Source of the DNA: Enterococcus pallens ATCC BAA-351
GTDB lineage: Bacteria > Bacillota > Bacilli > Lactobacillales > Enterococcaceae
Length of the DNA stretch: 64,000 nt
Reading direction: 5' to 3'
Assembly: GCF_000407485.1 (NCBI RefSeq)
Contig: NZ_ASWD01000001.1
Location: 186,001 to 250,000, forward strand
Part shown: one piece after another, positions 43,076-52,003 of the stretch
Layout: the number at the start of each line of letters is the position of its first letter
Numbering within the stretch: the first letter of the stretch is position 1
The notes under the pieces: generated by a model
What the model was told of the DNA's origin: nothing
The model's input: only the letters and a program-made list of their open reading frames with translations
Databases searched by the model: none
Position numbers and translations under genes: made by a program

Positions 43076-43315
43076 ATGGATCAAATAATTGCTTTAGTAT
43101 TTATTGGCTTATTAGTCTATTTTGTTGTTAAAGTTGGCTCGTTCTTGTGGCGTATTGCCGGAGTTTTATTTTTACTGTTCCTTTTATACACTTATAAGGA
43201 CCAAATGATTACTAACATTCAATCTTTTTTGGCTTCACCTAATTTAGGCGGATTATGGCAGCAGGCAACAGATTTTGTAGGCAACTTATGGCAAAAGGTT
43301 ATCGGATTTATTTAA
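43076..43315 (+). CDS. Small hypothetical membrane protein
   Basis: The protein has 79 residues. One or two membrane segments (IIALVFIGLLVYFVVKVGSFLWRIAGVLFLLFLLYTY) are followed by a soluble amphipathic tail rich in Trp/Gln/Phe. The ATG at 43076 follows GTAGGAGGG at ideal spacing; the upstream in-frame ATG lacks a site. Not recognised as a known family. It stands alone between the acetyltransferase and methionine transporter genes. Confidence 0.65.
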   Translation: MDQIIALVFIGLLVYFVVKVGSFLWRIAGVLFLLFLLYTYKDQMITNIQSFLASPNLGGLWQQATDFVGNLWQKVIGFI

Positions 43316-43663
43316 GCTTAAGCTTGAAGAATCCGAATTCGAATTAAATAAAATTGATATCTCATTGAGCCAGGCAGATTTTCTGTTTGGCTATTTGTTT
43401 GTCTTACGCTTGTATATAATATTGGAAAGTAAAATAAGTAATAACTAAGAAAGCAAAAAGAATTAGCAGATTAGTAAATTGAATAATACGTGTTTTCTTA
43501 TAACAGCTTTTCATCTTATGAAATGATACAGATAAAAAACAGCTGTTTTAATCCTTTAGAATAAAAAACTTGAAATTATTTTTGTTTTAAGGGATTATAG
43601 AGATAGTTGGAAACGCACTTGTAAAATGGGTGTTCTTTTGTGACAGGAGAGAACTTCTTTTTT
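43316..43663. other. Intergenic region before second methionine-type transporter
   Basis: AT-rich. A weak hairpin AGCCAGGCAG/CTGTTTGGCT lies near 43358. No S-box, T-box or other known methionine riboswitch is recognisable. Confidence 0.4.
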
Positions 43664-43697
43664 AGTACAGAATAATTGATTGTTGTATTCTGTTACT
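43664..43697. promoter_or_regulatory. Inverted repeat directly before the metN-like gene
   Basis: AGTACAGAATA and TATTCTGTTACT form a stem with one bulged A, 10 bp before the GGAGGC ribosome binding site. It could be an operator or an RNA structure near the start site. Confidence 0.45.
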
Positions 43698-43715
43698 TTA
43701 TCTTAGGAGGCGCCT

Positions 43716-44438
43716 ATGTTAGAGCTGGTAAATGTGTCGAAGCTTTACGGAAAAACACAAGCACTAAAAGAGATAACCTTCTCCGTTCGGGCAGGAGAAA
43801 TTGTTGGGATTGTTGGAAAAAGCGGCTCTGGGAAAACTACGCTGCTGCGTTTGCTGAATTTAATGGAGCAGGCCAGCTCAGGACAAATTTTGATTGACGG
43901 AATAGATGTTCAAACCCTCTCTAAAAAAGCCCTACGTCAACAGCAGCAGCAAATGGGCATGATTTTTCAAAACTACAATTTATTGGAAAATTTGAAAGTC
44001 ATCGATAATGTTGCGTTGCCACTGAAGCTGTTAAAGAAAAAGCGACCGGAGAAAATCAATCAACTATTAAACTTCGTTGATATGGACCATAAGGCTCAAA
44101 TGTATCCAGCGCAGCTTTCTGGAGGTGAGAAGCAACGGGTCTCCATTGCCCGTGCCTTAAGTCGAAATCCCAAATGGCTGTTGTGTGATGAGGCCACTAG
44201 CTCATTGGATGAAGAGAATACAGAGACAGTTGTTCGTTTATTGCATAAAACTCACCAAGAATTAAAGCCAACGATTTTCTTTGTTAGCCATGAATTGGAA
44301 ACGGTAAAAAGCTTGTGTGACCGAATTTTGGTAATGGAAAATGGTCAACTGGTTGGAGAATTCAAGAACAATCCTCGCAAGTTTTTAGACGACAACCTTT
44401 CTTATCTGCAAAAGGTAGAAAGGAGTTTACAGGCATGA
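43716..44438 (+). CDS. Methionine-type ABC transporter ATPase without NIL domain
   Basis: This 240-residue ATPase has Walker A GKSGSGKTT (~36-44), signature LSGGEKQR, Walker B LLCDEATSSLDEENT and switch His in FVSHELETV. It aligns with MetN but stops after the ABC core and lacks the ~100-residue NIL sensing domain present in the metN at the start of the window. GGAGG precedes the ATG, and the stop overlaps the permease gene by 4 bases. It works with MetI- and MetQ-like proteins encoded next. Loss of the NIL domain suggests no trans-inhibition by methionine, or a different amino acid substrate. Confidence 0.88.
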   Translation: MLELVNVSKLYGKTQALKEITFSVRAGEIVGIVGKSGSGKTTLLRLLNLMEQASSGQILIDGIDVQTLSKKALRQQQQQMGMIFQNYNLLENLKVIDNVALPLKLLKKKRPEKINQLLNFVDMDHKAQMYPAQLSGGEKQRVSIARALSRNPKWLLCDEATSSLDEENTETVVRLLHKTHQELKPTIFFVSHELETVKSLCDRILVMENGQLVGEFKNNPRKFLDDNLSYLQKVERSLQA

Positions 44439-45106
44439 CATTTCCCGAAACCTTTATGGAATATTGGCCTTCACTAATAATCGGGCTAAAAGAAACAGGA
44501 ATTATGATGGCGATCTCAATGGCTGTTTGTTTACTAATTGGCTTACCATTAGGATTAAGTTTGTTTTTGGCTAATCCGAAAGTCAAGGGAAATCGTCTTG
44601 GTTTGTATTGGGGTCTGAATTTTATTGTCACAGTAATACGTTCGTTTCCATATTTACTATTGGTCATCGCGTTAATTCCGGTAACTCGCGGGATGTTGGG
44701 GAAAGCTTTTGGTTCAATTCCTTCATCGGTTCCATTAAGTATTGTTGCTGTAGCGATTTTTGCTCGCTTAGTTGAACAAGTTCTTCTAGATGTCCCAGAA
44801 GAAATCTATTTTCTAGCTAATTCATTAGGCACGACTCAACTGCAATATATTTGGAATTTTTTATTAGTAGAAGCTAGAAGCGGATTGGTATTGGCCTATA
44901 CTACTACTGCTGTAAGCATGGTGTCTTATTCAACAGTGATGGGCGTTGTTGGCGGTGGAGGAATTGGTGATTTTGCGGTTCGAGTCGGCTACCAACGATA
45001 TGAATATGGAATAATGTACGTTGCCATTATTATTATGATTGCCTTGGTTTTTATTTTACAAATGATGGGAAATTTACTAGCCCAAACAATTGATAAACGA
45101 AAATAG
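44435..45106 (+). CDS. MetI-type ABC transporter permease
   Basis: This 223-residue protein has about five membrane segments. VTVIRSFPYLLLVIALIPVTRGMLG near 68-92 and the loop EEIYFLANSLGTTQLQYIWNFLL near 128-150 (EAA-like) match MetI; SMVSYSTVMGVVGGGGIGDFAVRVGYQRYEY is the MetI C-terminal signature. It overlaps the ATPase gene (ATGA). It is clearly homologous to the metI at 0.5-1.1 kb but divergent, so this is an old paralog. Confidence 0.9.
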   Translation: MTFPETFMEYWPSLIIGLKETGIMMAISMAVCLLIGLPLGLSLFLANPKVKGNRLGLYWGLNFIVTVIRSFPYLLLVIALIPVTRGMLGKAFGSIPSSVPLSIVAVAIFARLVEQVLLDVPEEIYFLANSLGTTQLQYIWNFLLVEARSGLVLAYTTTAVSMVSYSTVMGVVGGGGIGDFAVRVGYQRYEYGIMYVAIIIMIALVFILQMMGNLLAQTIDKRK

Positions 45107-45117
45107 GAGGAAAAAGA

Positions 45118-45936
45118 ATGAAGAAAGTTTATTTGGTTGGATTGGTTTTGGCAGCAGTTTTGATGCTCGCAGCTTGTGGAGGAAAGGACTCTGCAGCAAA
45201 TAAGAATGACAAAGAAATTACAGTAGCAGTGCAATTGGAATCCTCCAAAGACATTTTGGAAATTGCTAAAAAGGACGCCGAAAAGAAAGGCTATACAATC
45301 AATATTATGGAAGTTAGCGATAATGTAGCTTATAACGATGCTGTGCAGCATGAAGAAGCTGATGCAAATTTTGCGCAGCACGAACCATTTATGAAGATGT
45401 TCAACCAAGAAAAGAAAGCAGATCTGGTAGCTGTCCAACCAATTTATTATTTTGCTGGCGGCTTTTATTCCAAAGAATACAAAGATGCCAATGAACTGCC
45501 TGACAATGGGAAAGTTGGCATCCCTAGTGACCCAACCAATGAAGGACGGGCACTAGCTATTTTAAATGCTAAAGGCATTATTGAATTAAAAGAAGGAGTC
45601 GGTTTTGACGGCACCATTGATGACATTATAAAAAATCCTAAAAACTTAACCTTTGAACGAATTGATCTATTGAATTTGGCAAAAGCCTATGATGAAAATG
45701 ATATCGCAATGGTCTTCTGTTATCCTGCGTATTTGGAACCAATTAAGCTCACTACAAAAGATGCGATCTTGTTAGAAGATGAAGAGGCGAGTAAGCATTA
45801 TGCTTTGCAAGTAGTCACTCGTGCTGATGAAAAAGACAGTGAAAAAATTAAGGTCTTAAAAGAAGCGATGACAACAAGCGAAGTAGCCGATTACATTAAA
45901 AATAGTTCTGCTGGAGCAAACATCCCCGCCTTTTAA
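45118..45936 (+). CDS. MetQ/NlpA-family substrate-binding lipoprotein
   Basis: The protein has 272 residues. A lipoprotein signal peptide ends in the lipobox LAAC (Cys20). The mature NlpA fold contains YNDAVQHEEADANFAQHEPFMKMFNQ, YSKEYKDANELPDNGKVGIPSDPTNEGRALAIL and FCYPAYLEP, typical for MetQ. It captures methionine or a related amino acid for the two genes upstream. AGGAGG precedes the ATG. It is the last gene of the operon. Confidence 0.92.
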   Translation: MKKVYLVGLVLAAVLMLAACGGKDSAANKNDKEITVAVQLESSKDILEIAKKDAEKKGYTINIMEVSDNVAYNDAVQHEEADANFAQHEPFMKMFNQEKKADLVAVQPIYYFAGGFYSKEYKDANELPDNGKVGIPSDPTNEGRALAILNAKGIIELKEGVGFDGTIDDIIKNPKNLTFERIDLLNLAKAYDENDIAMVFCYPAYLEPIKLTTKDAILLEDEEASKHYALQVVTRADEKDSEKIKVLKEAMTTSEVADYIKNSSAGANIPAF

Positions 45937-45943
45937 TTTTAAA

Positions 45944-45979
45944 ACAAATCCCCCATGAGTTAACTCTTGGGGGATTTTT
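45944..45979. terminator. Bidirectional terminator
   Basis: AAATCCCCCATGAG-TTAA-CTCTTGGGGGATTTTT hairpin between the convergent metQ-like and ydcF-like genes. Confidence 0.88.
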
Positions 45980-46724
45980 AGACCTTTCGAACATCATTTT
46001 GCAATAGCTGCTGACAACGTTGGTAGCTGTCAATCACTTCAGAAGGCACATCCACATGGGGGATAAAGCCTGCACCCTTCGGACCATACCCGTTGGGATT
46101 ATCCTGCAAGCGCCGAATTTCGCCGATTACTAAAGAAAGAAAATACTCGGAGCTCCACCAATCGTTCATTACAGAATTAGCGAACTGTGGCGCATTGTCG
46201 TAACTAATTAAAACTGGCGGTTCTAAAGGAATTGGTTGAATAGCCTCCTTAGACAAAGTCCATTCTTGCAGCAAAGTGACATAACTGCGCAACTGCAAAA
46301 GCGGGTCCTGTACTAGCCAGAAAGATTTTGGTCGATTTTCATTGGTAAACAGATCACGAGAGAACTGGGCGTTTTCTCCTGTATTAGTAGATTGAGTGTC
46401 CAGATAAAAAGTTAGCTCATGAGTTGGATAATACTTGTTAAATAAAGCAGCTGTAATTTCTGCCTCTGATTTCTTTTCCCAGTCAGGTAAACTTATTTCA
46501 GGGCCACGCTTTTTAATGCTTTCGATTAGACGTTGAGTACCATGACCAATCCCGCCAGCAAAAATCACCTGAGTAATTTCAGTCTTTTGTTGACAAAAGT
46601 GTGCGGCAGCTTCCGTTAACTCAGGAATGCTATTCCCCGCAATCAGCAAGGTATTCGATTCAAAGGTGGCATTTTTAGGAAATGTAGTCAGATAGTCAAC
46701 CAATAGTGCTAAGTCCTTGAACAT
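45978..46724 (-). CDS. YdcF/DUF218 family protein
   Basis: This 248-residue protein has the DUF218 Rossmann-like core: LLIAGNSIPELTEAAAHFC, VIFAGGIGHGTQRLIES, then EAEITAALFNKY and FYLDTQSTNTGENAQFSRDLF, the T-E-A and S-T-x-E patterns of YdcF proteins. E. coli YdcF binds SAM; some relatives act on the envelope. The start at 46724 is supported by AAAGGAG 6 bp before it; the upstream in-frame start at 46796 is rejected. No signal peptide is seen. Confidence 0.8.
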   Translation of the reverse strand: MFKDLALLVDYLTTFPKNATFESNTLLIAGNSIPELTEAAAHFCQQKTEITQVIFAGGIGHGTQRLIESIKKRGPEISLPDWEKKSEAEITAALFNKYYPTHELTFYLDTQSTNTGENAQFSRDLFTNENRPKSFWLVQDPLLQLRSYVTLLQEWTLSKEAIQPIPLEPPVLISYDNAPQFANSVMNDWWSSEYFLSLVIGEIRRLQDNPNGYGPKGAGFIPHVDVPSEVIDSYQRCQQLLQNDVRKV

Positions 46725-46861
46725 AAAAAACTCCTTTACGTGTAGTATAAAACTGTTAATATGTATTGTAACACTTTTAAAGTCAAAAGAAGGCAAACAG
46801 AGCAGTTTTCAACTAAAGTGTTGAACTGTCAAAAATATTAAAAAAGCAGGGGAGTGATAGT

Positions 46862-47287
46862 ATGCTGGAAAAACGAGTAGAAAAACAGATTAAGCAAATC
46901 ATCGATGAATGTGATCGTCTAATTCAGGCTGAAAAATTTGATGAATTGGTAAATCATTACACTCAAGATGCTGTGCTGGTGGTTAAACCAGGGATGGAAG
47001 TTCATGGGAGAGCCCAGATCAAGTCGGCCTTCATTAAGATTGCGGCTTATTTTGCTAACTCCATTAAACCAACCGAAGGAAAGATGATTTATTTATCAGG
47101 TGGAGATGTTGTCCTAGTTTTAGCCCAAACTTTCTTAGAAGCTAGTGAAGAGGCCGTCAAAAATTCAGAATTTTCGATGGAGCGAAGAGCTACTTATGTG
47201 TTTCAAAAGGTGGAAGGACAATGGTTGTGCGCAATTGATAACTCCTATGGAACCACACTTTTAGAATTTGAAGATAAATTATCATAA
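46862..47287 (+). CDS. SnoaL/DUF4440-like protein
   Basis: This 141-residue single-domain protein of the NTF2-like alpha+beta cone fold has [48 protein letters not shown] at the start, [14 protein letters not shown] in the centre, and [24 protein letters not shown] at the end. Such domains act as small enzymes or binding modules; the role is unknown. GGGGAGTG precedes the ATG. It is monocistronic with a strong terminator. Confidence 0.8.
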   Translation: MLEKRVEKQIKQIIDECDRLIQAEKFDELVNHYTQDAVLVVKPGMEVHGRAQIKSAFIKIAAYFANSIKPTEGKMIYLSGGDVVLVLAQTFLEASEEAVKNSEFSMERRATYVFQKVEGQWLCAIDNSYGTTLLEFEDKLS

Positions 47288-47290
47288 TGT

Positions 47291-47326
47291 AAAAAAGGAC
47301 TTGTCGACAAAAACAAGTCCTTTTTA
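47291..47326. terminator. Bidirectional terminator
   Basis: AAAAAAGGACTTGT-CGACAAAA-ACAAGTCCTTTTTA stem-loop. Confidence 0.88.
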
Positions 47327-47338
47327 TAGTAAGCTTCG

Positions 47339-47602
47339 CTACAAAATGTACTTCATGAAGAAAAAAATACAGCCTAAGAAGAAAACACCAGATACAATCA
47401 GCCAGCTTTTATGCTTAATCATAATAAATTTTCCGTAGCAAAATGCCCCAACTGCACCTGAGATCAAACTTAAAATATCCATCACCTGATGGTCGGTTAT
47501 AATGCGGGCAATCAAAAGAATGCTCACTAAGATTAGACTAAATGCCGCAGCTGTGCCCATTGCGAATTCATTGCTGTTCATTTTTTGTTGTCGTTTTTCC
47601 AT
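47339..47602 (-). CDS. Small conserved-type membrane protein
   Basis: The protein has 87 residues. A charged N-terminus (MEKRQQKMNSNEF) is followed by three membrane segments: GTAAAFSLILVSILLIARIIT, ILSLISGAVGAFCYGKFIMI and WLIVSGVFFLGCIFFFMKYIL. This is the shape of small inner-membrane proteins often encoded next to XRE regulators, but none is adjacent. GGAGCG precedes the ATG. Function unknown. Confidence 0.7.
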   Translation of the reverse strand: MEKRQQKMNSNEFAMGTAAAFSLILVSILLIARIITDHQVMDILSLISGAVGAFCYGKFIMIKHKSWLIVSGVFFLGCIFFFMKYIL

Positions 47603-47779
47603 CTTTTTCGCTCCTCACCAAACCCCGTGTTTAATTATTATACGTGATTCCGCTTACAAAGTCACTGGTTTTTGTATTGGTTTTTCATAGTGGAAAAGCT
47701 TCATAAATTCTAAGAAAAACAAACTGCAAATAACTAGCGCCTATGTTTTTAACAAGTCTCTAGTCATGTGCAGTTTCTT

Positions 47780-48472
47780 CTACTTGTGTGCCATCTTTAG
47801 TGGTGAAATAATCAAAAGAACAAAGGTTAACACTAGCCATAGTCCTGATAATAAAATGGTTTGATCTTGTAAAAAGGGAACTAAGACACTAGTTAAGGTC
47901 GCTCCAAAAACAAAGCTTACAATAATAAGTCCAATATCCTTGGCTTTTTGAAGAGCTTTTTTATCATTTAAAAAGAAACCATCCGCTAAATCAGCAGCCA
48001 ATGTCCGCAAATTCCCAGTCATCATCAAAGAAGTAAAGGGAGCTCCTTTTAGTTTGCGAAACTCTTGTAATTGAGCTGCCGCAGTAATGGACAACAGTGC
48101 GCTGGCCCAATAATCAGCAATTTGTGCAGAAAAGAGAGCAACAATTACTATACAAATGATCTCCCAAGCTAACACAATTAACTGTCGTCTGGGTTTCCGA
48201 TCTTCAGGATAATGCTGCTGCAGGAGTCGAATGATAACTGTTCCTATCATAAAGGCGCCAATTGCAATCAGATAGCGGCTTACGCCGGGCCCTGTTCCCG
48301 CAAAAAGATGGATACCCAGGAGAATTAAATTTCCTGTTTGCAAGCCTGCGAAAACTTCACCATGTACTAAATAAGTATAGGCATCTAAGCTGCCAGCAGC
48401 CATTGCCAATAACGCACCGATAATTAGGGTTTCGTGTATAGGAATTTTTGTTTCCATAATTTTCACTTCCAA
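47780..48472 (-). CDS. DUF1275 (YoaK) family membrane protein
   Basis: This 230-residue protein has about six membrane segments. It opens ETLIIGALLAMAAGSLDAYTYLVHGEVFAGLQTGNLILLGI, the DUF1275 signature (G--D---Y---G--F---QTGN). FTSLMMTGNLRTLAADLADGFF repeats the TGN motif in the second half. Transport function is suspected for the family but no substrate is known. It lies 50 bp from the P450 gene on the same strand and may be co-transcribed with it. Confidence 0.88.
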   Translation of the reverse strand: MEVKIMETKIPIHETLIIGALLAMAAGSLDAYTYLVHGEVFAGLQTGNLILLGIHLFAGTGPGVSRYLIAIGAFMIGTVIIRLLQQHYPEDRKPRRQLIVLAWEIICIVIVALFSAQIADYWASALLSITAAAQLQEFRKLKGAPFTSLMMTGNLRTLAADLADGFFLNDKKALQKAKDIGLIIVSFVFGATLTSVLVPFLQDQTILLSGLWLVLTFVLLIISPLKMAHK

Positions 48473-48522
48473 TCGCCCTTATTATGGTTCCTTGCTTCAA
48501 AGAAGGCAACAATTTCGTCTCG

Positions 48523-49782
48523 CTACTCTTTGTAAAGCTTGGCTTTGCTATTAGGAAAGGTTGGAAAGCTGTTCATTGGAATTTCCCAATCCTGCTCAGG
48601 AATAGAAAAGGTATATTTGTTTACTAATTGATCAGAAAAAACACGCATAGTGTGCAAGGTAATCCATTCACCCGCGCAGCGATGCATCTCATTAAATTTT
48701 CCGCCTCCTTGGGCGATCATTTCATATTCCTCATCATAAGAAATATGTTTTTCTTTGCCTACATAGCGTTTCAAACGGAAAACATCTGGTGTTTCGATGG
48801 TTCGCTCGTCGTGGTTTGTACCATAGATATCTAACACAACCCAGCTGTCCTTTGGAATCAAATAGCCATCAACTTCAACATCTTTCACTGCAAAGGCTGG
48901 CAGCATTGGGAAGAAAGGATAATACCGACGCATTTCTTGAATAAATGAATCCTGCAGCTCCGAAAACTCGGCCTTTAAACGCTGATAAATGTCCGGACGG
49001 CTGAATAGCGCATGCCCCATCAAAGCGATCCAAACTGTTAAAGCGACTGTTGGCCGAATAATATTCAATAATTCTACCGCTGCTGTATCAATTGGCAATA
49101 ACTCACCATTAGAATCAGTAGCTTGAGCAAAAGCGTACAAAGCAACGTCTTTTTTACCAGAAACCGGATTTGTACGAGCCTGCTCAATTAAGCTTTGAGC
49201 CCATTTTTCTGATTTGTTACGATTTTCAACGCCTTTAATGTGAGCGGTAGGGCTGGTGATAGCTGAACTGATCATGGAAATCTGATAGTCAGTCAATGTT
49301 TCTATTTCTTCTTCACTGTAGTCAGCTAGATTGATGCCTGCCCATTCACAAATAGAATGGAACAATACATCCTTCGCTATGTCAAACAAGGTAAACTCAC
49401 CATGCTGCTGATCAAGTTTTTCCGTCAAACGGCGGTCCAAGATACGGTGATATTCTTCCATTCGTTTAGGAGTCATTAGCTCCATAAAAATCGTTTTACG
49501 ATGGGTATGATCCTGACCATCAAGGGTTTGAACACCTTCTTCGCCAAATAAGGTTTTTAATACTAGCTTAGGCATCGCACCTTCACGTTTGAAATTGCGG
49601 GGATCATAAAAGATTTTAGCTGCTTCTTGACCGTAAATTGCGATAATTTCCTTGTTCAGCAAACGCGCCTTGACCACTGGAGCATCTGCCTCCTTACGTA
49701 ATTCGCTTAAAAGCAGGTAGCCTTCGTCTAATCGTTCATTCACTTCGGTCATTTTAATTTTGATTTCCGGTACTTGTTTCAT
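48523..49782 (-). CDS. Cytochrome P450, CYP152-type fatty-acid peroxygenase
   Basis: This 419-residue P450 has the heme-ligand region GGGKFNEMHRCAGEWIT near 360, with Cys in the HRCAGE context. Helix I carries NIIRPTVALTVW, the Arg-Pro pair that replaces the acid-alcohol pair in CYP152 peroxygenases such as P450BSbeta; no usual AGxxT is present. Such enzymes use H2O2 and need no reductase to hydroxylate (or decarboxylate) fatty acids at alpha or beta carbons. No redox partner genes are nearby, in agreement. The start at 49782 has AAAGGTG; the upstream ATG at 49899 is rejected. Confidence 0.87.
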   Translation of the reverse strand: MKQVPEIKIKMTEVNERLDEGYLLLSELRKEADAPVVKARLLNKEIIAIYGQEAAKIFYDPRNFKREGAMPKLVLKTLFGEEGVQTLDGQDHTHRKTIFMELMTPKRMEEYHRILDRRLTEKLDQQHGEFTLFDIAKDVLFHSICEWAGINLADYSEEEIETLTDYQISMISSAITSPTAHIKGVENRNKSEKWAQSLIEQARTNPVSGKKDVALYAFAQATDSNGELLPIDTAAVELLNIIRPTVALTVWIALMGHALFSRPDIYQRLKAEFSELQDSFIQEMRRYYPFFPMLPAFAVKDVEVDGYLIPKDSWVVLDIYGTNHDERTIETPDVFRLKRYVGKEKHISYDEEYEMIAQGGGKFNEMHRCAGEWITLHTMRVFSDQLVNKYTFSIPEQDWEIPMNSFPTFPNSKAKLYKE

Positions 49783-49951
49783 CTTGTTCACCTTTCTTTC
49801 TCGTTCTAATTTAAGAGTAGCTTTTTTCGTCATAATTAACAAAAAATATACCTTGAAAAAGCCAAGTAAGGGGAACCAAACGTTTCGTTTAACCTTCATA
49901 AAGAAAAGAGGTAGGATGTTCGAGGAATATTATTTATTTGGAGGTTTTCAC

Positions 49952-50695
49952 ATGGGTTCTTATTTGCACTTCTTAGGTCATCAATTAAAAGGATGGCCAC
50001 AACAAAATTACTATTTGTTTTATTTTAGTCTTGGGTGTCAGCTGATGACATTAGTCAATAGTCCGATCACTTGGTTATCAATAATAGCTTTTATAGGAAC
50101 TAACTTAGGCGTTTTGTGTATTTTGTCAATCAATGCGGCCAAATCTGTTAATGGCATTTTAGGAATCTTGTCAGCAGCCTGTTTTATTGTTGTTGGTTAT
50201 TCCGCTAAAAATTACTTAAGTATCGGTGAGCAAATTGCTTATATGGTTACTTTGGATATCCCTGTACTTTTAAGTAAAGAGTGGAACAATAATATGGCTA
50301 GCAAAATTCGTCGATTCACTGGTAAAAGCTGGATGATTGCGATTATCGGCACAGTTCTTGTTTATTTTGTTTCCGGTAGTTTGATTCAACGCCTCACTGA
50401 TGATCCTCGTCCGTGGATTGATGCCATTGCTTTTTCTATTAGCTTGTCTGCAGGGATTATCAGTTTTTTACGTTACAACAACCAGTATTATTGGTGGCTG
50501 GCTTCAGGCTTAGCTCAAATGGTTTTATGGTTTATTTCTTTTACTCATGGTTCAGCAAGCCTGGCAATGTTCATTAACAGCTCTGTTTACTTAATTAATG
50601 ATGTATTGGCATTCACTGTTTCGCCTTGGTATAACCAAAAGGAAAGAGAGCGGATGCAGCAACAGGAGCAGGAATATTTTCAACAGCATAGTTAA
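49952..50695 (+). CDS. pnuC: PnuC family nicotinamide riboside/nicotinamide mononucleotide transporter
   Basis: This 247-residue protein has about seven membrane segments. Family residues: SIIAFIGTNLGVLCILSINAAKSVNGILGILSA, then IAYMVTLDIPVLLSKEW and YYWWLASGLAQMVLWF, with the W-x-N-D-like VYLINDVLAF at the end. It imports nicotinamide riboside for NAD synthesis. The start at 49952 follows GGAGG with 7-bp spacing, rather than upstream in-frame ATGs lying in the P450 promoter region. It is divergent from the P450 gene. Confidence 0.88.
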   Translation: MGSYLHFLGHQLKGWPQQNYYLFYFSLGCQLMTLVNSPITWLSIIAFIGTNLGVLCILSINAAKSVNGILGILSAACFIVVGYSAKNYLSIGEQIAYMVTLDIPVLLSKEWNNNMASKIRRFTGKSWMIAIIGTVLVYFVSGSLIQRLTDDPRPWIDAIAFSISLSAGIISFLRYNNQYYWWLASGLAQMVLWFISFTHGSASLAMFINSSVYLINDVLAFTVSPWYNQKERERMQQQEQEYFQQHS

Positions 50696-50872
50696 AGTCA
50701 GAAATTTCTATTGCAAAACGAAGGTTTTTGTTTCCAAGAACCCCAGTGATTATCTAAAATTTGTAAGGATTAGTCATTCTAAAATGACAGGGGTTATTGT
50801 ATACTTATCATGAAAAGAAATGAATAGTTTACAGAAATCCAGGATTTTTAAACGATTAAAGGAGAAACTCAA

Positions 50873-51487
50873 TTGACTACATTTTACTTTGTTCGACATG
50901 GAGAAACTGAAATTAACCGCCAAAGACGGTTTAACGGTGCAACAGTAGATTCACCCTTAACAAAAGAGGGCGTAGAGGCAACGGAACGATTGGCTGAACA
51001 GTTAAAGGATGTTCCTTTTGATTTAGTCATTTCGTCGACACAAATGCGCGCGCAAACGACGGCTACTATTTTATTGGACCATCATAACCAATTGGATGCG
51101 GGTGCTTTAACTACCGATAGTCGACTTATTGAATTAAACTTAGGTGAATGGGAAGGCGTCGAGATTAATAGTGTATCAGACCATCCAGAGTTTGATCATT
51201 ACATGCAGCGGCCAGATCTTTTTGATGCTGAATCAATCGGGGCCGAAACCTATGATAGCTTGCTGACTCGCACCAACGAAGTCTTGAAAGAGCTGAAGCA
51301 AAAATACCCTGATGGAACGATTCTTATTGTTAGTCATGGAATTGTTTTAAGAACTTTGTTGAAGACATTGCAAGGGATTCCTTTAGCCAAAACTCGAGAG
51401 GGTGCTCCCTTTGCCAATGCAAGTGTAACAATTGCTCATACTGAAGGAGATCAACTATTGTTTGATCAATGGGGACAAACATTTTAA
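50873..51487 (+). CDS. Histidine phosphatase family protein
   Basis: This 204-residue phosphoglycerate-mutase-like phosphatase has the catalytic FVRHGETEINRQRRFNG (His8 region), the second arginine in SSTQMRAQTTA, LIELNLGEWEG and the second catalytic His in LIVSHGIVLRTLL. It starts at TTG behind AAAGGAG. Only 15 bp separate it from methylglyoxal synthase, so they form an operon. The substrate is probably a phosphorylated sugar or metabolite. Confidence 0.88.
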   Translation: MTTFYFVRHGETEINRQRRFNGATVDSPLTKEGVEATERLAEQLKDVPFDLVISSTQMRAQTTATILLDHHNQLDAGALTTDSRLIELNLGEWEGVEINSVSDHPEFDHYMQRPDLFDAESIGAETYDSLLTRTNEVLKELKQKYPDGTILIVSHGIVLRTLLKTLQGIPLAKTREGAPFANASVTIAHTEGDQLLFDQWGQTF

Positions 51488-51502
51488 AAAAGGAGAGATC
51501 AC

Positions 51503-51925
51503 GTGAATATTGCTTTAATTGCTCATGATCGCAAGAAAGATTTGATGGTAAAGTTAGTCACGGCTTACGAAGTGATTTTGAAGGATCATCAATTGTATGC
51601 TACTGGGACAACTGGTACCCGAATTATGGAAGCCACTCAATTGCAAGTCCATCGTTTTAAGTCAGGACCACTAGGCGGTGACCAGCAAATTGGTGCTTTG
51701 ATTTCTGAGGATAAAATGGATATGGTAATTTTTTTACGGGATCCTCTGGCTGCTCAGCCCCATGAACCAGACGTAAATGCTTTGATTCGTTTAAGCGATG
51801 TTTACGAGATTCCTTTAGCTACAAATATCGGGACTGCCGAAATTTTGATTCGAGGTTTGCAAGAAGGTTTAGCTGATTTTCGTGAAATTGTTCATGAAGG
51901 AGATAACCGGCCCTTAGCTTTATAA
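51503..51925 (+). CDS. mgsA: Methylglyoxal synthase
   Basis: This 140-residue protein has MgsA motifs: [13 protein letters not shown] at the start (catalytic His region), [10 protein letters not shown] (phosphate binding), [14 protein letters not shown] (catalytic Asp in GGDQQ) and [15 protein letters not shown]. It converts dihydroxyacetone phosphate to methylglyoxal and phosphate, a glycolytic overflow valve. It starts at GTG after AGGAGAG and is followed by a strong terminator. Confidence 0.95.
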   Translation: MNIALIAHDRKKDLMVKLVTAYEVILKDHQLYATGTTGTRIMEATQLQVHRFKSGPLGGDQQIGALISEDKMDMVIFLRDPLAAQPHEPDVNALIRLSDVYEIPLATNIGTAEILIRGLQEGLADFREIVHEGDNRPLAL

Positions 51926-51965
51926 GTTGGAGCGACTAAGTTAGTTTTAAATACATGAACAGATA

Positions 51966-51999
51966 AAACCACCAGTATAGATTTCTATACTGGTGGTTT
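51966..51999. terminator. Bidirectional terminator
   Basis: AAACCACCAGTATAG-ATTT-CTATACTGGTGGTTT, a perfect 15-bp stem between mgsA and the GyrI-like gene. Confidence 0.9.
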
Positions 52000-52003
52000 G
52001 AGT

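Noticed and set aside
43316-43715. Looked for a SAM (S-box) or T-box leader before the second methionine transporter
   Set aside because: No conserved S-box core and no T-box motif (GGGTGGTACCGCG-like) is present; only simple inverted repeats were found.
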